Origin: Chitinophagaceae bacterium UBA1930 | Lineage (GTDB): Bacteria > Bacteroidota > Bacteroidia > Chitinophagales > Chitinophagaceae | DNA length: 64,000 nucleotides | Assembly: GCA_002337145.1 (NCBI GenBank) | Contig: DDFK01000001.1 | Location: forward strand, 1,147,501-1,211,500 | Direction of reading: 5' to 3' | Shown: positions 36,411-44,658 of the stretch, one piece after another | How positions within the stretch are numbered: position 1 is the stretch's first letter | How the letters are laid out: every line of letters begins with the position of its first letter | Notes under the pieces: generated by a model | What the model saw: only the letters and a program-made list of their open reading frames with translations | Told to the model about the DNA's origin: nothing | The model's database searches: none | Translations under genes and position numbers: made by a program

Positions 36411-36842
36411 TTAGCCTTCTTCTCTTTCATCTGTTGCAGAGGGCTGTGCATGATGGTGGTGTGATGACGAACGGTGCTTGCGGTGCTTCCTGCGTTTCTT
36501 TTTGCTCACATCCTTATCGTACAGGAAATAAAGAAATAGGAAAAAATATACAATGCCTGCTCCGCCATAAGCGATAGCGGGCATTTTTTTGCCGTTTTTG
36601 TATTGAAAGAAAGCAGCCAGCAAAATAACGGCACACTCAAGCAAATAAACCAGTTTCAACGATTTGCCAACTGTTTTTTCCAGTAGTTCCATGGAGCCGG
36701 AAACAGCCAGGAACAATATTGCGGCCACCAAAAAAACCACGCTAGTAGAAAATCTTTTCTGTTCAAATAGCTTGAAGGCAAGGGGCAATAATAGTACTGC
36801 AGCTACAAAATGACACAGTTGTTTAAATCGCTCGTTTTTCAT
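36411..36842 (-). CDS. Small membrane protein with Lys/Arg/His-rich C-terminus
   Basis: 143 residues with four predicted membrane helices (about 8-25, 32-52, 62-82, 88-108) and a basic cytosolic tail KKKRRKHRKHRSSSHHHHAQ. The tail may bind metal or nucleic acid or be merely a low-complexity end; no known domain is visible. It sits 32 bases downstream of the flavin reductase gene on the same strand and could be cotranscribed. Confidence 0.65.
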   Translation of the reverse strand: MKNERFKQLCHFVAAVLLLPLAFKLFEQKRFSTSVVFLVAAILFLAVSGSMELLEKTVGKSLKLVYLLECAVILLAAFFQYKNGKKMPAIAYGGAGIVYFFLFLYFLYDKDVSKKKRRKHRKHRSSSHHHHAQPSATDEREEG

Positions 36843-36874
36843 TCCAGTTTACAAATAGTAAAAATCATAGCATT

Positions 36875-37603
36875 TTATCCATAGAGCTCCAAGTGAATAT
36901 CTTTCTTGTCGTACCCCATGGCTATAATTCTTTGTTTAGCCTCATCCACCATATTCTTCCATCCACATAGGTAAAAACGTGCGGGTTGCTTGTTTTCTTG
37001 TGTCAACAACTCATAAACTTGATGAACGTAACCCTTATACATACCATGGCCCACTTCTGCTTCCCTTGAAAATACGGGATGGTAAAAAAACTGGGATTCT
37101 TTTGCCTGCAGTTCCTTCAGTTCATTCAGGTACAATGCGTCGCTCAGGGTTCTGCAACCAAATACAATATGTATGTCCTGATGGGGAACTTTGTGGGCGT
37201 TCACATATTGTATCATTGACCTGAAAGGTGCAATACCGGTTCCTGTGCAAATGAGGAAGATGTCTTTATCGATGGTTTCGGGCAAAGTGAACTTGCCTTG
37301 CGGGCCCCGCAACAACAATTCGCTGCCAACGTTTACTTCATTGAACAGGTAGTTGGTTCCCGCACCGCCTTCCAGTAAAACGATTACCAGTTCTACTACG
37401 TTTGTACCATCCGGTGCAGAAGCAATTGAGTAACTACGCCAGCGTTTGTTCTTTTGTTCGTGAATGGGTAAATCGAGGGTTATAAACTGACCCGGCAAAA
37501 AATCAAATTGCCCTACTTCGGGTATTTCAATCCAGAAACGGCGGGTGCTGCTCGTTTCGTCTTCTATACGGATTACTTTTCCGGTACGCCAGGGTTCAAG
37601 CAT
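36875..37603 (-). CDS. FAD-binding ferredoxin/flavodoxin reductase-like oxidoreductase
   Basis: 242-residue ferredoxin-NADP reductase fold. FAD motif RSYSIAS (residues about 56-62), NAD(P) motif CTGTGIAPFRSM (about 119-130) and the C-terminal YLCGWKNMVDEA. No plant-type ferredoxin domain is fused. It probably reduces a small electron carrier with NAD(P)H. Start ATG clear. The substrate and pathway are unknown from context. Confidence 0.88.
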   Translation of the reverse strand: MLEPWRTGKVIRIEDETSSTRRFWIEIPEVGQFDFLPGQFITLDLPIHEQKNKRWRSYSIASAPDGTNVVELVIVLLEGGAGTNYLFNEVNVGSELLLRGPQGKFTLPETIDKDIFLICTGTGIAPFRSMIQYVNAHKVPHQDIHIVFGCRTLSDALYLNELKELQAKESQFFYHPVFSREAEVGHGMYKGYVHQVYELLTQENKQPARFYLCGWKNMVDEAKQRIIAMGYDKKDIHLELYG

Positions 37604-37741
37604 CGTTCGTAAATTTCACACAATTTACTGTAAAGCTTCTGTAATAGTTATGCTGCAACTTAAAATTTTACGTACACGATTGCACCAGTAAAACGGGCAA
37701 TAACCAACAATTGAACCTGCTTTAATTGGAAATCAGCAATA

Positions 37742-38818
37742 TTAGGATTCGTTATTGCCATTCAGCAAACGCCGGATGCTCTCCAATAAAATATCACTTT
37801 TCTGTGCTTGAAAAACGATTGCTTTTTCTTTATTCAACCGCAGCGAATATTTTTTCCCTTCTGCCAAAGCCTTGTCAAACCCTGGATTCCACCTATTAAA
37901 CTGGTCAATATCCATTACCAATCTGCTGCTTACCACGCTTGACAGGTACCTACCGCCCACTTCAATAACACTGGTGCTGTTTAGTTCTTCGGCCGTAAGT
38001 TCAATAGTAGTATTGGCAAGCTGGGCCTTGTACTTTTCGGCTTCCATGGCCGTCATTGTGGTTAAACCGCCACCGCCTTCAAATATGTAATGCGTGCCAA
38101 TGAATTTCTTTACATGGTTCCTTGTTTCTTCTGGCAGGTAATATTGCAGGTCCCAAAAATCCCTACTGTTGGCTTTCTTAATGCATTGCTTTACACGGCC
38201 AACACCGCCATTGTATGCTGCCACAACCAATAGCCAGTCGCCAAATTCGGCATACAGCTCCTTTATCAGTTTGGCGGCGGCATGTGTACTCTTGTAAAAG
38301 TCCATTCTTTCATCAACCCCGCCACTCATCCTAAGTCCAAAACGCCTTCCTTCATAATCCATCAACTGCCAAGGGCCTACCGCACCTGCCCAGGAAACGG
38401 TACCTTTTTCCAAATTACTTTCAATTACACTTAGGTATTTAAGCTCTTTAGGTATGCCGTATTGGGTAAGTATATTATCGTACATATCAAAATAAGGCTT
38501 GCCCCAAACCTTCATACGCTCATATTCTTTCGTTTCTTTTTTTACATACTGGTCCACAAAAGAAACAGCCTTCGGGTTTAAGGGTACCAGATTAGGCTTT
38601 AGGGTATTGTCTGTAGTAGAAGGGAACAATGTGTTCAACCCACCCTGTTGGTTGGATGAAACAGTCGTATCCTTTACCTTTTTTGTATTCAGCGAGTCTA
38701 TGTAGGTAGCCGCAAATGTTCTTGTGTGCAGAAAAGCCATCAATACAAAAGCAACCGAAAATATTTTTGTGTAGTTGCTTGGGCTATTCCTGTTTATTCC
38801 AATCCATTTCATGTGCAT
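37742..38818 (-). CDS. Lytic transglycosylase (SLT-domain) protein
   Basis: 358 residues counted from ATG 38816-38818; another ATG follows two codons in (38812) and a TTG precedes it. An N-terminal hydrophobic segment (about 20-35) gives export. The SLT domain has the catalytic Glu in LSVIESNLEKG, the WQLMDYEGRRFGL block and VVAAYNGGVGRV, typical of MltD/Slt-type enzymes that cleave peptidoglycan to anhydromuropeptides. A C-terminal domain with a LysM-like pattern (about 290-345) may bind glycan. Downstream of gatA on the same strand, a common Bacteroidetes order. Confidence 0.9.
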   Translation of the reverse strand: MHMKWIGINRNSPSNYTKIFSVAFVLMAFLHTRTFAATYIDSLNTKKVKDTTVSSNQQGGLNTLFPSTTDNTLKPNLVPLNPKAVSFVDQYVKKETKEYERMKVWGKPYFDMYDNILTQYGIPKELKYLSVIESNLEKGTVSWAGAVGPWQLMDYEGRRFGLRMSGGVDERMDFYKSTHAAAKLIKELYAEFGDWLLVVAAYNGGVGRVKQCIKKANSRDFWDLQYYLPEETRNHVKKFIGTHYIFEGGGGLTTMTAMEAEKYKAQLANTTIELTAEELNSTSVIEVGGRYLSSVVSSRLVMDIDQFNRWNPGFDKALAEGKKYSLRLNKEKAIVFQAQKSDILLESIRRLLNGNNES

Positions 38819-38902
38819 CAATGCATTAAAAGATTAAACAATGTAGCAGGTATTGGTTGATGCCGTTGCTTTAAAAGCAGGATGATGGAAAGTATGTATA
38901 GG

Positions 38903-40339
38903 TCATTTCAACTCCATCAGCTTTTTAGCAAGGGAGTGCAAAGTTACTTCTTTGAAGTGAGAAACCATAACCTGAAGCCCAAAGGGCATGGAGTTACTAT
39001 GCTTGAAGAGAGGAAGGGATATTCCTGGTATGCCTACCAGGTTGGCAAACACAGTATAGATGTCGGCCAGGTACATTTCAGTAGGGTCATTGTTCTTTTC
39101 GCCGAACTTCCAGGCAGTGGCAGGAACGGTAGGCGAAATAATGGCATCGTATTCCGCAAAAATAGCTGTTGTCTTATCGCTCAATATGCGTCTAACTTGC
39201 TGGGCCTTAGTAAAATAGGCATCATAATAGCCAGAACTTAACACAAAAGTGCCCAGCATGATACGGCGTTGCACTTCCTTGCCAAAACCTTCGCTACGCG
39301 ATGCTTTGTACAGGGCAGTCAAGTCGCCGTTTTTGGGCATGGATTGATGTCCGAATTTTACGCCGTCAAAGCGGGAAAGATTGCTACTGGCCTCCGCAGT
39401 TGTTAAAATATAGTAAGTGGGCACAACATAATCAAGTAGTTCAAAATCAATTGGTTCTACCGTATAGCCTTTTCCTGTTAAAGTTTTTATAAACGACTTT
39501 ATCTGAGTGGAAATTTCAGGGTCCAAAGCCGGATTTTCGAGTGCCTGTTTAAAATAAGCAATTCTGTATGGCTTGTTTTCGCCTTCCAATAACTGTGCAT
39601 ATTGCGGTACCTCTTTTTCAGAAACAGTGCTGTCGAAATCATCTTTGCCGGCAATTGTTTCCAAGGTCAATGCAGTATCTTCTACTGTATTTGCAAAAAC
39701 GCCAATTTGGTCAAAAGAAGAAGCGTAGGCAATCAGTCCGTATCTGGAAATTCTGCCGTACGTAGGTTTCATTCCAACAATGCCGCAAAAATCGGCCGGC
39801 TGCCTAACAGAGCCGCCAGTGTCGCTACCAAGGCTCACCATGCATAAACCAGCCTGTACGGCCACGGCAGAGCCGCCAGACGAACCACCAGGAACGCGGC
39901 TTTCGTCCAATGCATTTTTTACATTGCCAAAAGCAGAGTTTTCGTTACTGCTACCCATAGCAAACTCATCGCAGTTGTTGCGGCCAATAATAATGGCATC
40001 TTCTGCAAGTAATTTTTCTATTACCGTAGCATTGTAAATGGAAGTGAAATTGGGAAGTATTTTAGATGCGGCAGAAACCTTGTGCCCTTTATAACAGATC
40101 ACATCTTTTATGGACACTATTACTCCGTGCATTTTGCCCAATGGCTGTTTGCCGGATAAACGTTTGGCATCCAATTGTGCCGCTACCTGCAGGGCTTCTT
40201 CGGAAAAAATTTCCAGGTAAGCGTGGAGATTGGCTTTGGCTTCAATAGCACCTAAATAATACTGAACGGCTTCCACACAGGTGGTTTGGCCGTTCAGTAA
40301 TTCAATATGATAGTCTTTGATTGTAGTGAAACTAAACAA
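38903..40339 (-). CDS. gatA: Asp/Glu-tRNA amidotransferase subunit A
   Basis: Amidase subunit of the GatCAB complex that converts Glu-tRNA(Gln) and Asp-tRNA(Asn). 478 residues. Ser-cis-Ser-Lys triad is intact: Lys78 in VSIKDV, Ser153 in GGSSGGSAV and nucleophile Ser177 in DTGGSVRQP. The start is TTG at 40337-40339; no ATG fits before the conserved MFSFTTIK beginning. Thirty-seven bases downstream of tatA. gatB and gatC are not in the window. Confidence 0.95.
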   Translation of the reverse strand: MFSFTTIKDYHIELLNGQTTCVEAVQYYLGAIEAKANLHAYLEIFSEEALQVAAQLDAKRLSGKQPLGKMHGVIVSIKDVICYKGHKVSAASKILPNFTSIYNATVIEKLLAEDAIIIGRNNCDEFAMGSSNENSAFGNVKNALDESRVPGGSSGGSAVAVQAGLCMVSLGSDTGGSVRQPADFCGIVGMKPTYGRISRYGLIAYASSFDQIGVFANTVEDTALTLETIAGKDDFDSTVSEKEVPQYAQLLEGENKPYRIAYFKQALENPALDPEISTQIKSFIKTLTGKGYTVEPIDFELLDYVVPTYYILTTAEASSNLSRFDGVKFGHQSMPKNGDLTALYKASRSEGFGKEVQRRIMLGTFVLSSGYYDAYFTKAQQVRRILSDKTTAIFAEYDAIISPTVPATAWKFGEKNNDPTEMYLADIYTVFANLVGIPGISLPLFKHSNSMPFGLQVMVSHFKEVTLHSLAKKLMELK

Positions 40340-40376
40340 AGGCTTACATTCAATTTAAGAGATTGGGGGAAAATGA

Positions 40377-40571
40377 TTAGTTCTGCGTGGTAGCTTTGTC
40401 TTTTTCGTTAATACCATCTTCAATTTCTTTCTTCACATTGTTTTTGGCATCGTTAAACTCCCTGATTCCTTTACCCAAACCTCTCATGAATTCAGGTATT
40501 TTTTTACCGCCAAACAAAATTAATACTGCTAGAATGATTAGGATCCACTCTGTACCGCCGGGCATGCTCAT
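40377..40571 (-). CDS. tatA: Twin-arginine translocase subunit TatA/E
   Basis: 64-residue inner-membrane protein of the Tat system. One membrane helix (about 7-23, WILIILAVLILFG), the hinge GGKKIPEF and an amphipathic helix GLGKGIREFNDAKNN, then an acidic/basic tail. I take the ATG at 40571 (MSMPGGTEWI); the longer frame would add 16 residues. A -7 box CAAAAGTA (minus) lies 21 bases upstream of it. No tatC is visible here. Confidence 0.9.
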   Translation of the reverse strand: MSMPGGTEWILIILAVLILFGGKKIPEFMRGLGKGIREFNDAKNNVKKEIEDGINEKDKATTQN

Positions 40572-40591
40572 AATAAAAGATTTTAGAAGTA

Positions 40592-40599
40592 CAAAAGTA
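40592..40599 (-). promoter_or_regulatory. Putative -7 box for tatA-gatA
   Basis: Minus strand TACTTTTG (TAnnTTTG), 21 bases before the tatA start. The -33 TTTG is not evident. Confidence 0.4.
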
Positions 40600-40653
40600 A
40601 GGCAATTGAAACGCCTCACTATTAAAATTTGTTTATCAGGGTTAAGACTTAAT

Positions 40654-40692
40654 AAAAAAGCGGAAGTTTAGCATTGGCTTCACTTCCGCTTT
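40654..40692 (-). terminator. Intrinsic terminator of rplS
   Basis: 11-bp perfect stem AAAGCGGAAGT/ACTTCCGCTTT (40657-40667 with 40682-40692) with a minus-strand T-run from the A stretch at 40654-40659, 20 bases after the rplS stop. Confidence 0.88.
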
Positions 40693-40711
40693 AAATAATA
40701 TTCTTACTGAA

Positions 40712-41062
40712 TTAAAAACGTTTTTCTTTGATCCTTGCACTTTTACCGCTTCTTTCACGAAGATAGAAAAGCTTGGCACGACGTACTTTACCCACTTTGT
40801 TCAACACGATGCCGTCGATATTTGGGGAAAGGATAGGGAACAAACGCTCAACGCCTACTCCGTCAGAAATTTTACGTACTGTAAAAGTAGCGGTAGCACC
40901 TTGGCCTTGTAATTTGATCACATCGCCACGGAAACTTTGGATACGTTCCTTACCACCCTCTACTATTTTATAGTTCACGGTAATATTATCACCAGCTTTA
41001 AACTTTGGATAATCTTTTTTGGCAGTTAACTGCTCATGTACAAACTGAACTGCTGCGTTCAT
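40712..41062 (-). CDS. rplS: 50S ribosomal protein L19
   Basis: 116 residues, standard length. The signature FRGDVIKLQGQGATATFTVRK and VGVERLFPI...KVGKVRRAKLFYLRERSGKSARIKE are unmistakable. L19 bridges the large and small subunits. Monocistronic, with its own terminator; a TACCTTTG -7-like box is at 41085-41092. Confidence 0.97.
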   Translation of the reverse strand: MNAAVQFVHEQLTAKKDYPKFKAGDNITVNYKIVEGGKERIQSFRGDVIKLQGQGATATFTVRKISDGVGVERLFPILSPNIDGIVLNKVGKVRRAKLFYLRERSGKSARIKEKRF

Positions 41063-41084
41063 AACTTTATTTTTTTACGGACGG

Positions 41085-41092
41085 CAAAGGTA
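41085..41092 (-). promoter_or_regulatory. Putative -7 box for rplS
   Basis: Minus-strand TACCTTTG, 22 bases before the ATG of rplS; upstream -33 sequence not exact. Confidence 0.4.
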
Positions 41093-41183
41093 AGGGTATG
41101 AAAGTTAAAAAGGGAAAGGTTTTCAATTTTTTTTTCAAAATAATACCAGTATTGCCAGAAATAGGATTGTAACCCATAGGTTA

Positions 41184-41822
41184 TTAGTCCTTAATAATAT
41201 AATGTGGCCCTTTTTCCAGTGAAAAATGGCGTATAAAAACTTCCTTGCCTTTAAAATATTCCTCTACTGCTGCGGATTCGCCGTCTCTTTTATAGTAATT
41301 GTTGATGATGAGCACACCGCCACCAATTAACCTTGGGTACAGGTACTGCATAGCAGTAATCGTGTTTTCGTAATCATCCAAATCTATAGTAAGCAGGGCA
41401 ATTTTCAGCTCGGGGTTCGCAATCAGGTATTCGGGTATGGAATCTGTAAGCTGGCCTGGCAAAAAATCTATGTTTTCTATACGGGCCTGTTTAATCAGGT
41501 CTATTTGTGTTTCGGTTACCTGTTTGGACCTTGTTTTTACCAGTGTAACCGTTTCGTTGTTCACTTCCACTGTTTCAAAAACAGATGGGTTCTTCTCAAA
41601 AGAAACCATTGGGTGCCTGTTATTGCCGCCAATGCGTTTAAAGAATGAAAAATAGGAAAATGCTTCATCAGCGGAAATGCCACATTTAATGATACTGCCT
41701 TCTGCATGGTTAATCAATTTATACAACTCGTAGTAAGGAACCAGGCGTTCGGCATTGGGCACAACTTTCTTGCTATACAATATTTCTGATTCTGTAGGGT
41801 AAGAGACAAGCGATTTACGCAT
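41184..41822 (-). CDS. TylF/MycF-like methyltransferase-fold protein with altered metal site
   Basis: 212 residues with the TylF/MycF shape: a conserved GSIIKCGIS glycine-rich beginning (about 42-50), FLPGQLTDSIPEYL and LKIALLTIDLDDYENTITAMQYLYPRLIGGGVLIINNY (about 143-180). TylF/MycF O-methyltransferases carry an Asp-Asp-Tyr after the IxFDDY strand that holds Mg2+; here the sequence is INNYY, so both Asp are Asn. The upstream IDLDDYEN is intact. It may have lost activity or act on a different substrate. No sugar-pathway genes flank it. ATG clear; no terminator is seen between it and rplS. Confidence 0.6.
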   Translation of the reverse strand: MRKSLVSYPTESEILYSKKVVPNAERLVPYYELYKLINHAEGSIIKCGISADEAFSYFSFFKRIGGNNRHPMVSFEKNPSVFETVEVNNETVTLVKTRSKQVTETQIDLIKQARIENIDFLPGQLTDSIPEYLIANPELKIALLTIDLDDYENTITAMQYLYPRLIGGGVLIINNYYKRDGESAAVEEYFKGKEVFIRHFSLEKGPHYIIKD

Positions 41823-41938
41823 AAAGTCAATTGTTGATTTTTTACAATTGGCCTATCAAGACTATTGGGTACGGAATTAAATTGGAATCGGATTATTGAT
41901 AGATGGTTCCGTTTTTTAAAAGGTTGCAGTGGCCAAAT

Positions 41939-41974
41939 AAAAAAGCCATCATTTTTGGGATGATGGCCTTTTTT
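41939..41974 (-). terminator. Intrinsic terminator of the nuclease gene (bidirectional shape)
   Basis: 8-bp stem GCCATCAT/ATGATGGC (41945-41952 with 41960-41967), flanked by A-run on one side and T-run on the other, so it could act in both directions. The nuclease stop is 21 bases upstream on the minus strand. Confidence 0.85.
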
Positions 41975-41994
41975 AAAAGGATGTTGGCATATAC

Positions 41995-44547
41995 CTATTT
42001 GGCAACCACTATTTTTTGGATGTATTGTTCGCCGTTGGCCAATAATTTAACGAGGAAACTGCCATTGGCCAGATTGCTGGTTGAAATGGTTATTAAGCCT
42101 GCATTTGGTGTAAATGATTGATTGATAACAACTTTGCCAGTTATATCGCTTACCTGAACCAGTACGTTTCCGTTGGAGTTGTTGTTCATTTGCAGGTTAA
42201 TGAAACTTCCGGCCACTGGGTTTGGATACACCGTGAATTTTGTATTCAACGGAATATGCAGGCTGAATACCTGGCTATAAGAATAGCTGCCGTCCCTGTC
42301 CACTTTTTTGATACGGTAGTAAACCAACCTGCCCCTAATGGCATCTGCATTATCATTGTAGGCATAGTTGGTAGCATTTACTGCCTTTGTTTCGCCAATT
42401 TTTATATAAGAAGTACCATTGAAGCTTCTTTCTATTTCGTACCTGTCGAAGTTGATTTCGTTCTCTGCCTGCCAAGTCAGTGCAACTTTGCTTCCCAGCA
42501 GTTTGCCAGAGAAATAGATAATATTAACTGGCAATGTGCTTAAGCCAGGGCAGGTATTGTTCCAAACAAGATTCACGTACTCCGGATGATCTATGAATGG
42601 GTTACGGTTGCCTTGATAGGCATACGCAGCATTGTTCCTGTCAATCTCTTTTTGACTTACAGGATCCTGGTTATGCCATTTGATCATCAGCTTCAGGTAA
42701 GGGATATCCACGCTAGGGAAAGTGTTGGGCTCAACCGCCTGTAAACCACTGCTGCCACTTAAGTTGCCCCAGCTAGGCATATTGTCTTCGTAGCGTGTAA
42801 CCATGTATAGGAATGCCCTGGCCAAATCGCCCTTATAGGCATTGATCGGTTCAAATACATTTCCCGTAAAGCCAGCAACAGACGATGTGCCGAGCTTGCT
42901 GCCGTTCAGGCTGGTGAATGATGCAGTAGCCACTTCTCCATAAATAAAATTGCTACGCTCGCCATTTACTTTGCCATCTGTTGGGAAAATATGGTGGTAA
43001 TCGGTTCCTGGTCCATTGGCTGTGCCAGATGTGAACCAGTTTTGCGGAAAGCTATGCTCCCTGTTGTAACAGCCACCTTCGCCACTGTAGCTACCGCATT
43101 GGCCCAACGCCCCGGTGCCGCCCGGCGTAAAATTATAAGGATCGGGCCCTGTGGGATTATCCGAATAGATATCCCATATAACATTGGCTGAACCTGTACC
43201 CACTTCCCTTGGCTTAATATCGGATACAATGTATTGTGCCCACAAATCATTGTAAGCGTTAGGGGTATTGCCATTGGTGGTAATATTCTTTAAAGCAGTT
43301 TTCAAAGCCGCACAGCTTAACCCCGTTGTGGTACTGTAATAGGTTGGGGGCTCACCACCGCCACTGGCTGTAGTTGTGGCATTGCCGCTAACAACGGTTG
43401 CAAAGTATAAAGGCCCGCCAGTACAGGCAAAACCACTTACAGCAAATACGCTGAAATAATAGGTTGTAGAGTTTGCAAGGCCTGTTGCTGCAAAAGTATT
43501 GCCGCTACCAAATTTTATGACTGTGCCGCTACCAAAAGCAGTGCCCACTACGTAAGAAGTGCCGTTTACCGGTGCTGCACCCAATGTGCTGCTTGTACTC
43601 CTGATTACGAGGTAACCATCTGCCCCAGTGGCAGCAACAAAACTTCCGTTAATACTGGTTGATGCAGGCGTTAAGGTTAATGTGCCAGCCCCGCTTGTAG
43701 GTGCCGTACATACAGGCGGTACCGTTGTGGTAACATTGCCCGTAAGTGGTGAAGTAAGTAGGTAAAGCGGCCCTCCGGTACATGCACTGCTGACAGAAAA
43801 AACAAAGTAGTAATAGGTTGTGCCGGCATTTAAACCTGTAGCAGTAAAAGAAGTAGTGCTTGACCTTGTTTCTACTACGCCGTTGCCTATTACATCGTCG
43901 TCGTTGTAAATAGTACCATTAACCGGCATGGTACTTAGCGTATTGCTGGTGCTTCTAATAATCAGGTATTCATTGGCTGCGGGAGAAGCAGCAGTAAAAT
44001 TGCCTACAAAACCTGTATTGGTAATACTTGAAAAAAGCAGTGCCGATGGCTGGGCAGTTGGCGGCGTACAAGGGGCTCCGCTATAACCTGTCCACGTAAC
44101 ATCGTCAACGCTTATACGTAAACCGGTTGTGGTTTCCTTGATTTCCAAAGAAAAGCTGCCGCTTACATTGATGCCGCTGAATGTTGCTGTTTGTACGGTT
44201 GTAGTGGGGTTGGCCGTACCAACAAGTATATTGTTTATCCTAACTTCCAATACACCACCCGTACCGCTAAATACCTGTTGGTGCTTAAACGATAGGTCGC
44301 CAATACCATTGGGTATGCCGGCACAGGAAATGGCTCCGGCTTGGGTACAAATGGCCTTGCTATTAATCGTTTGGTCTGTTCTTGAAAGTGTGGCCTGCCA
44401 GGCAAGTGTATTGTCGCCCGTCCAGTTTCTTGTACTGTAGCTTGATGGGGATGTTGTAGGTATGCTGGAAAAGCTTTCCGTACCCTGTGCAAATAGAAGA
44501 TTGCCCAATAAAAACGAGCAGATAGCAAGCAATAAATATTTTTTCAT
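41995..44547 (-). CDS. Secreted EndI-type nuclease with T9SS type A sorting domain
   Basis: 850 residues. Signal peptide at 1-20 (ending LLFAQ), a beta-rich N-terminal domain (about 25-155), two fibronectin-III-like repeats (about 165-275 and 283-390, each with a YxVIRSTS...L...NGT...Y pattern and GLxxxTTYY), a linker, and the Endonuclease I domain (about 405-660) with CYNREHSFPQNW, the catalytic EHSFP and HHIFPTDGKVNGERSN. After it comes an LPVNIIYFSGK...VALTWQ segment and a C-terminal TIGR04183 sorting domain (FTVYPNPV ... NLANGSFLVKL, about 770-850). Expected to be secreted through T9SS and cleave extracellular DNA/RNA for nutrients. Confidence 0.9.
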   Translation of the reverse strand: MKKYLLLAICSFLLGNLLFAQGTESFSSIPTTSPSSYSTRNWTGDNTLAWQATLSRTDQTINSKAICTQAGAISCAGIPNGIGDLSFKHQQVFSGTGGVLEVRINNILVGTANPTTTVQTATFSGINVSGSFSLEIKETTTGLRISVDDVTWTGYSGAPCTPPTAQPSALLFSSITNTGFVGNFTAASPAANEYLIIRSTSNTLSTMPVNGTIYNDDDVIGNGVVETRSSTTSFTATGLNAGTTYYYFVFSVSSACTGGPLYLLTSPLTGNVTTTVPPVCTAPTSGAGTLTLTPASTSINGSFVAATGADGYLVIRSTSSTLGAAPVNGTSYVVGTAFGSGTVIKFGSGNTFAATGLANSTTYYFSVFAVSGFACTGGPLYFATVVSGNATTTASGGGEPPTYYSTTTGLSCAALKTALKNITTNGNTPNAYNDLWAQYIVSDIKPREVGTGSANVIWDIYSDNPTGPDPYNFTPGGTGALGQCGSYSGEGGCYNREHSFPQNWFTSGTANGPGTDYHHIFPTDGKVNGERSNFIYGEVATASFTSLNGSKLGTSSVAGFTGNVFEPINAYKGDLARAFLYMVTRYEDNMPSWGNLSGSSGLQAVEPNTFPSVDIPYLKLMIKWHNQDPVSQKEIDRNNAAYAYQGNRNPFIDHPEYVNLVWNNTCPGLSTLPVNIIYFSGKLLGSKVALTWQAENEINFDRYEIERSFNGTSYIKIGETKAVNATNYAYNDNADAIRGRLVYYRIKKVDRDGSYSYSQVFSLHIPLNTKFTVYPNPVAGSFINLQMNNNSNGNVLVQVSDITGKVVINQSFTPNAGLITISTSNLANGSFLVKLLANGEQYIQKIVVAK

Positions 44548-44658
44548 AAATAAAAATTGGGCAACGAAGATAACCTTAATGTAGGACGGAACCTTGCCAA
44601 AACAATTTAGTAATGCCCGTTAACTGAAATTTAATCCGAATGAACAAGTCCGGGCTAC

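Noticed and set aside
41939..41974. Inverted repeat as a mobile-element end
   Set aside because: It is a stem with A- and T-runs directly after a gene stop, so a terminator explains it.
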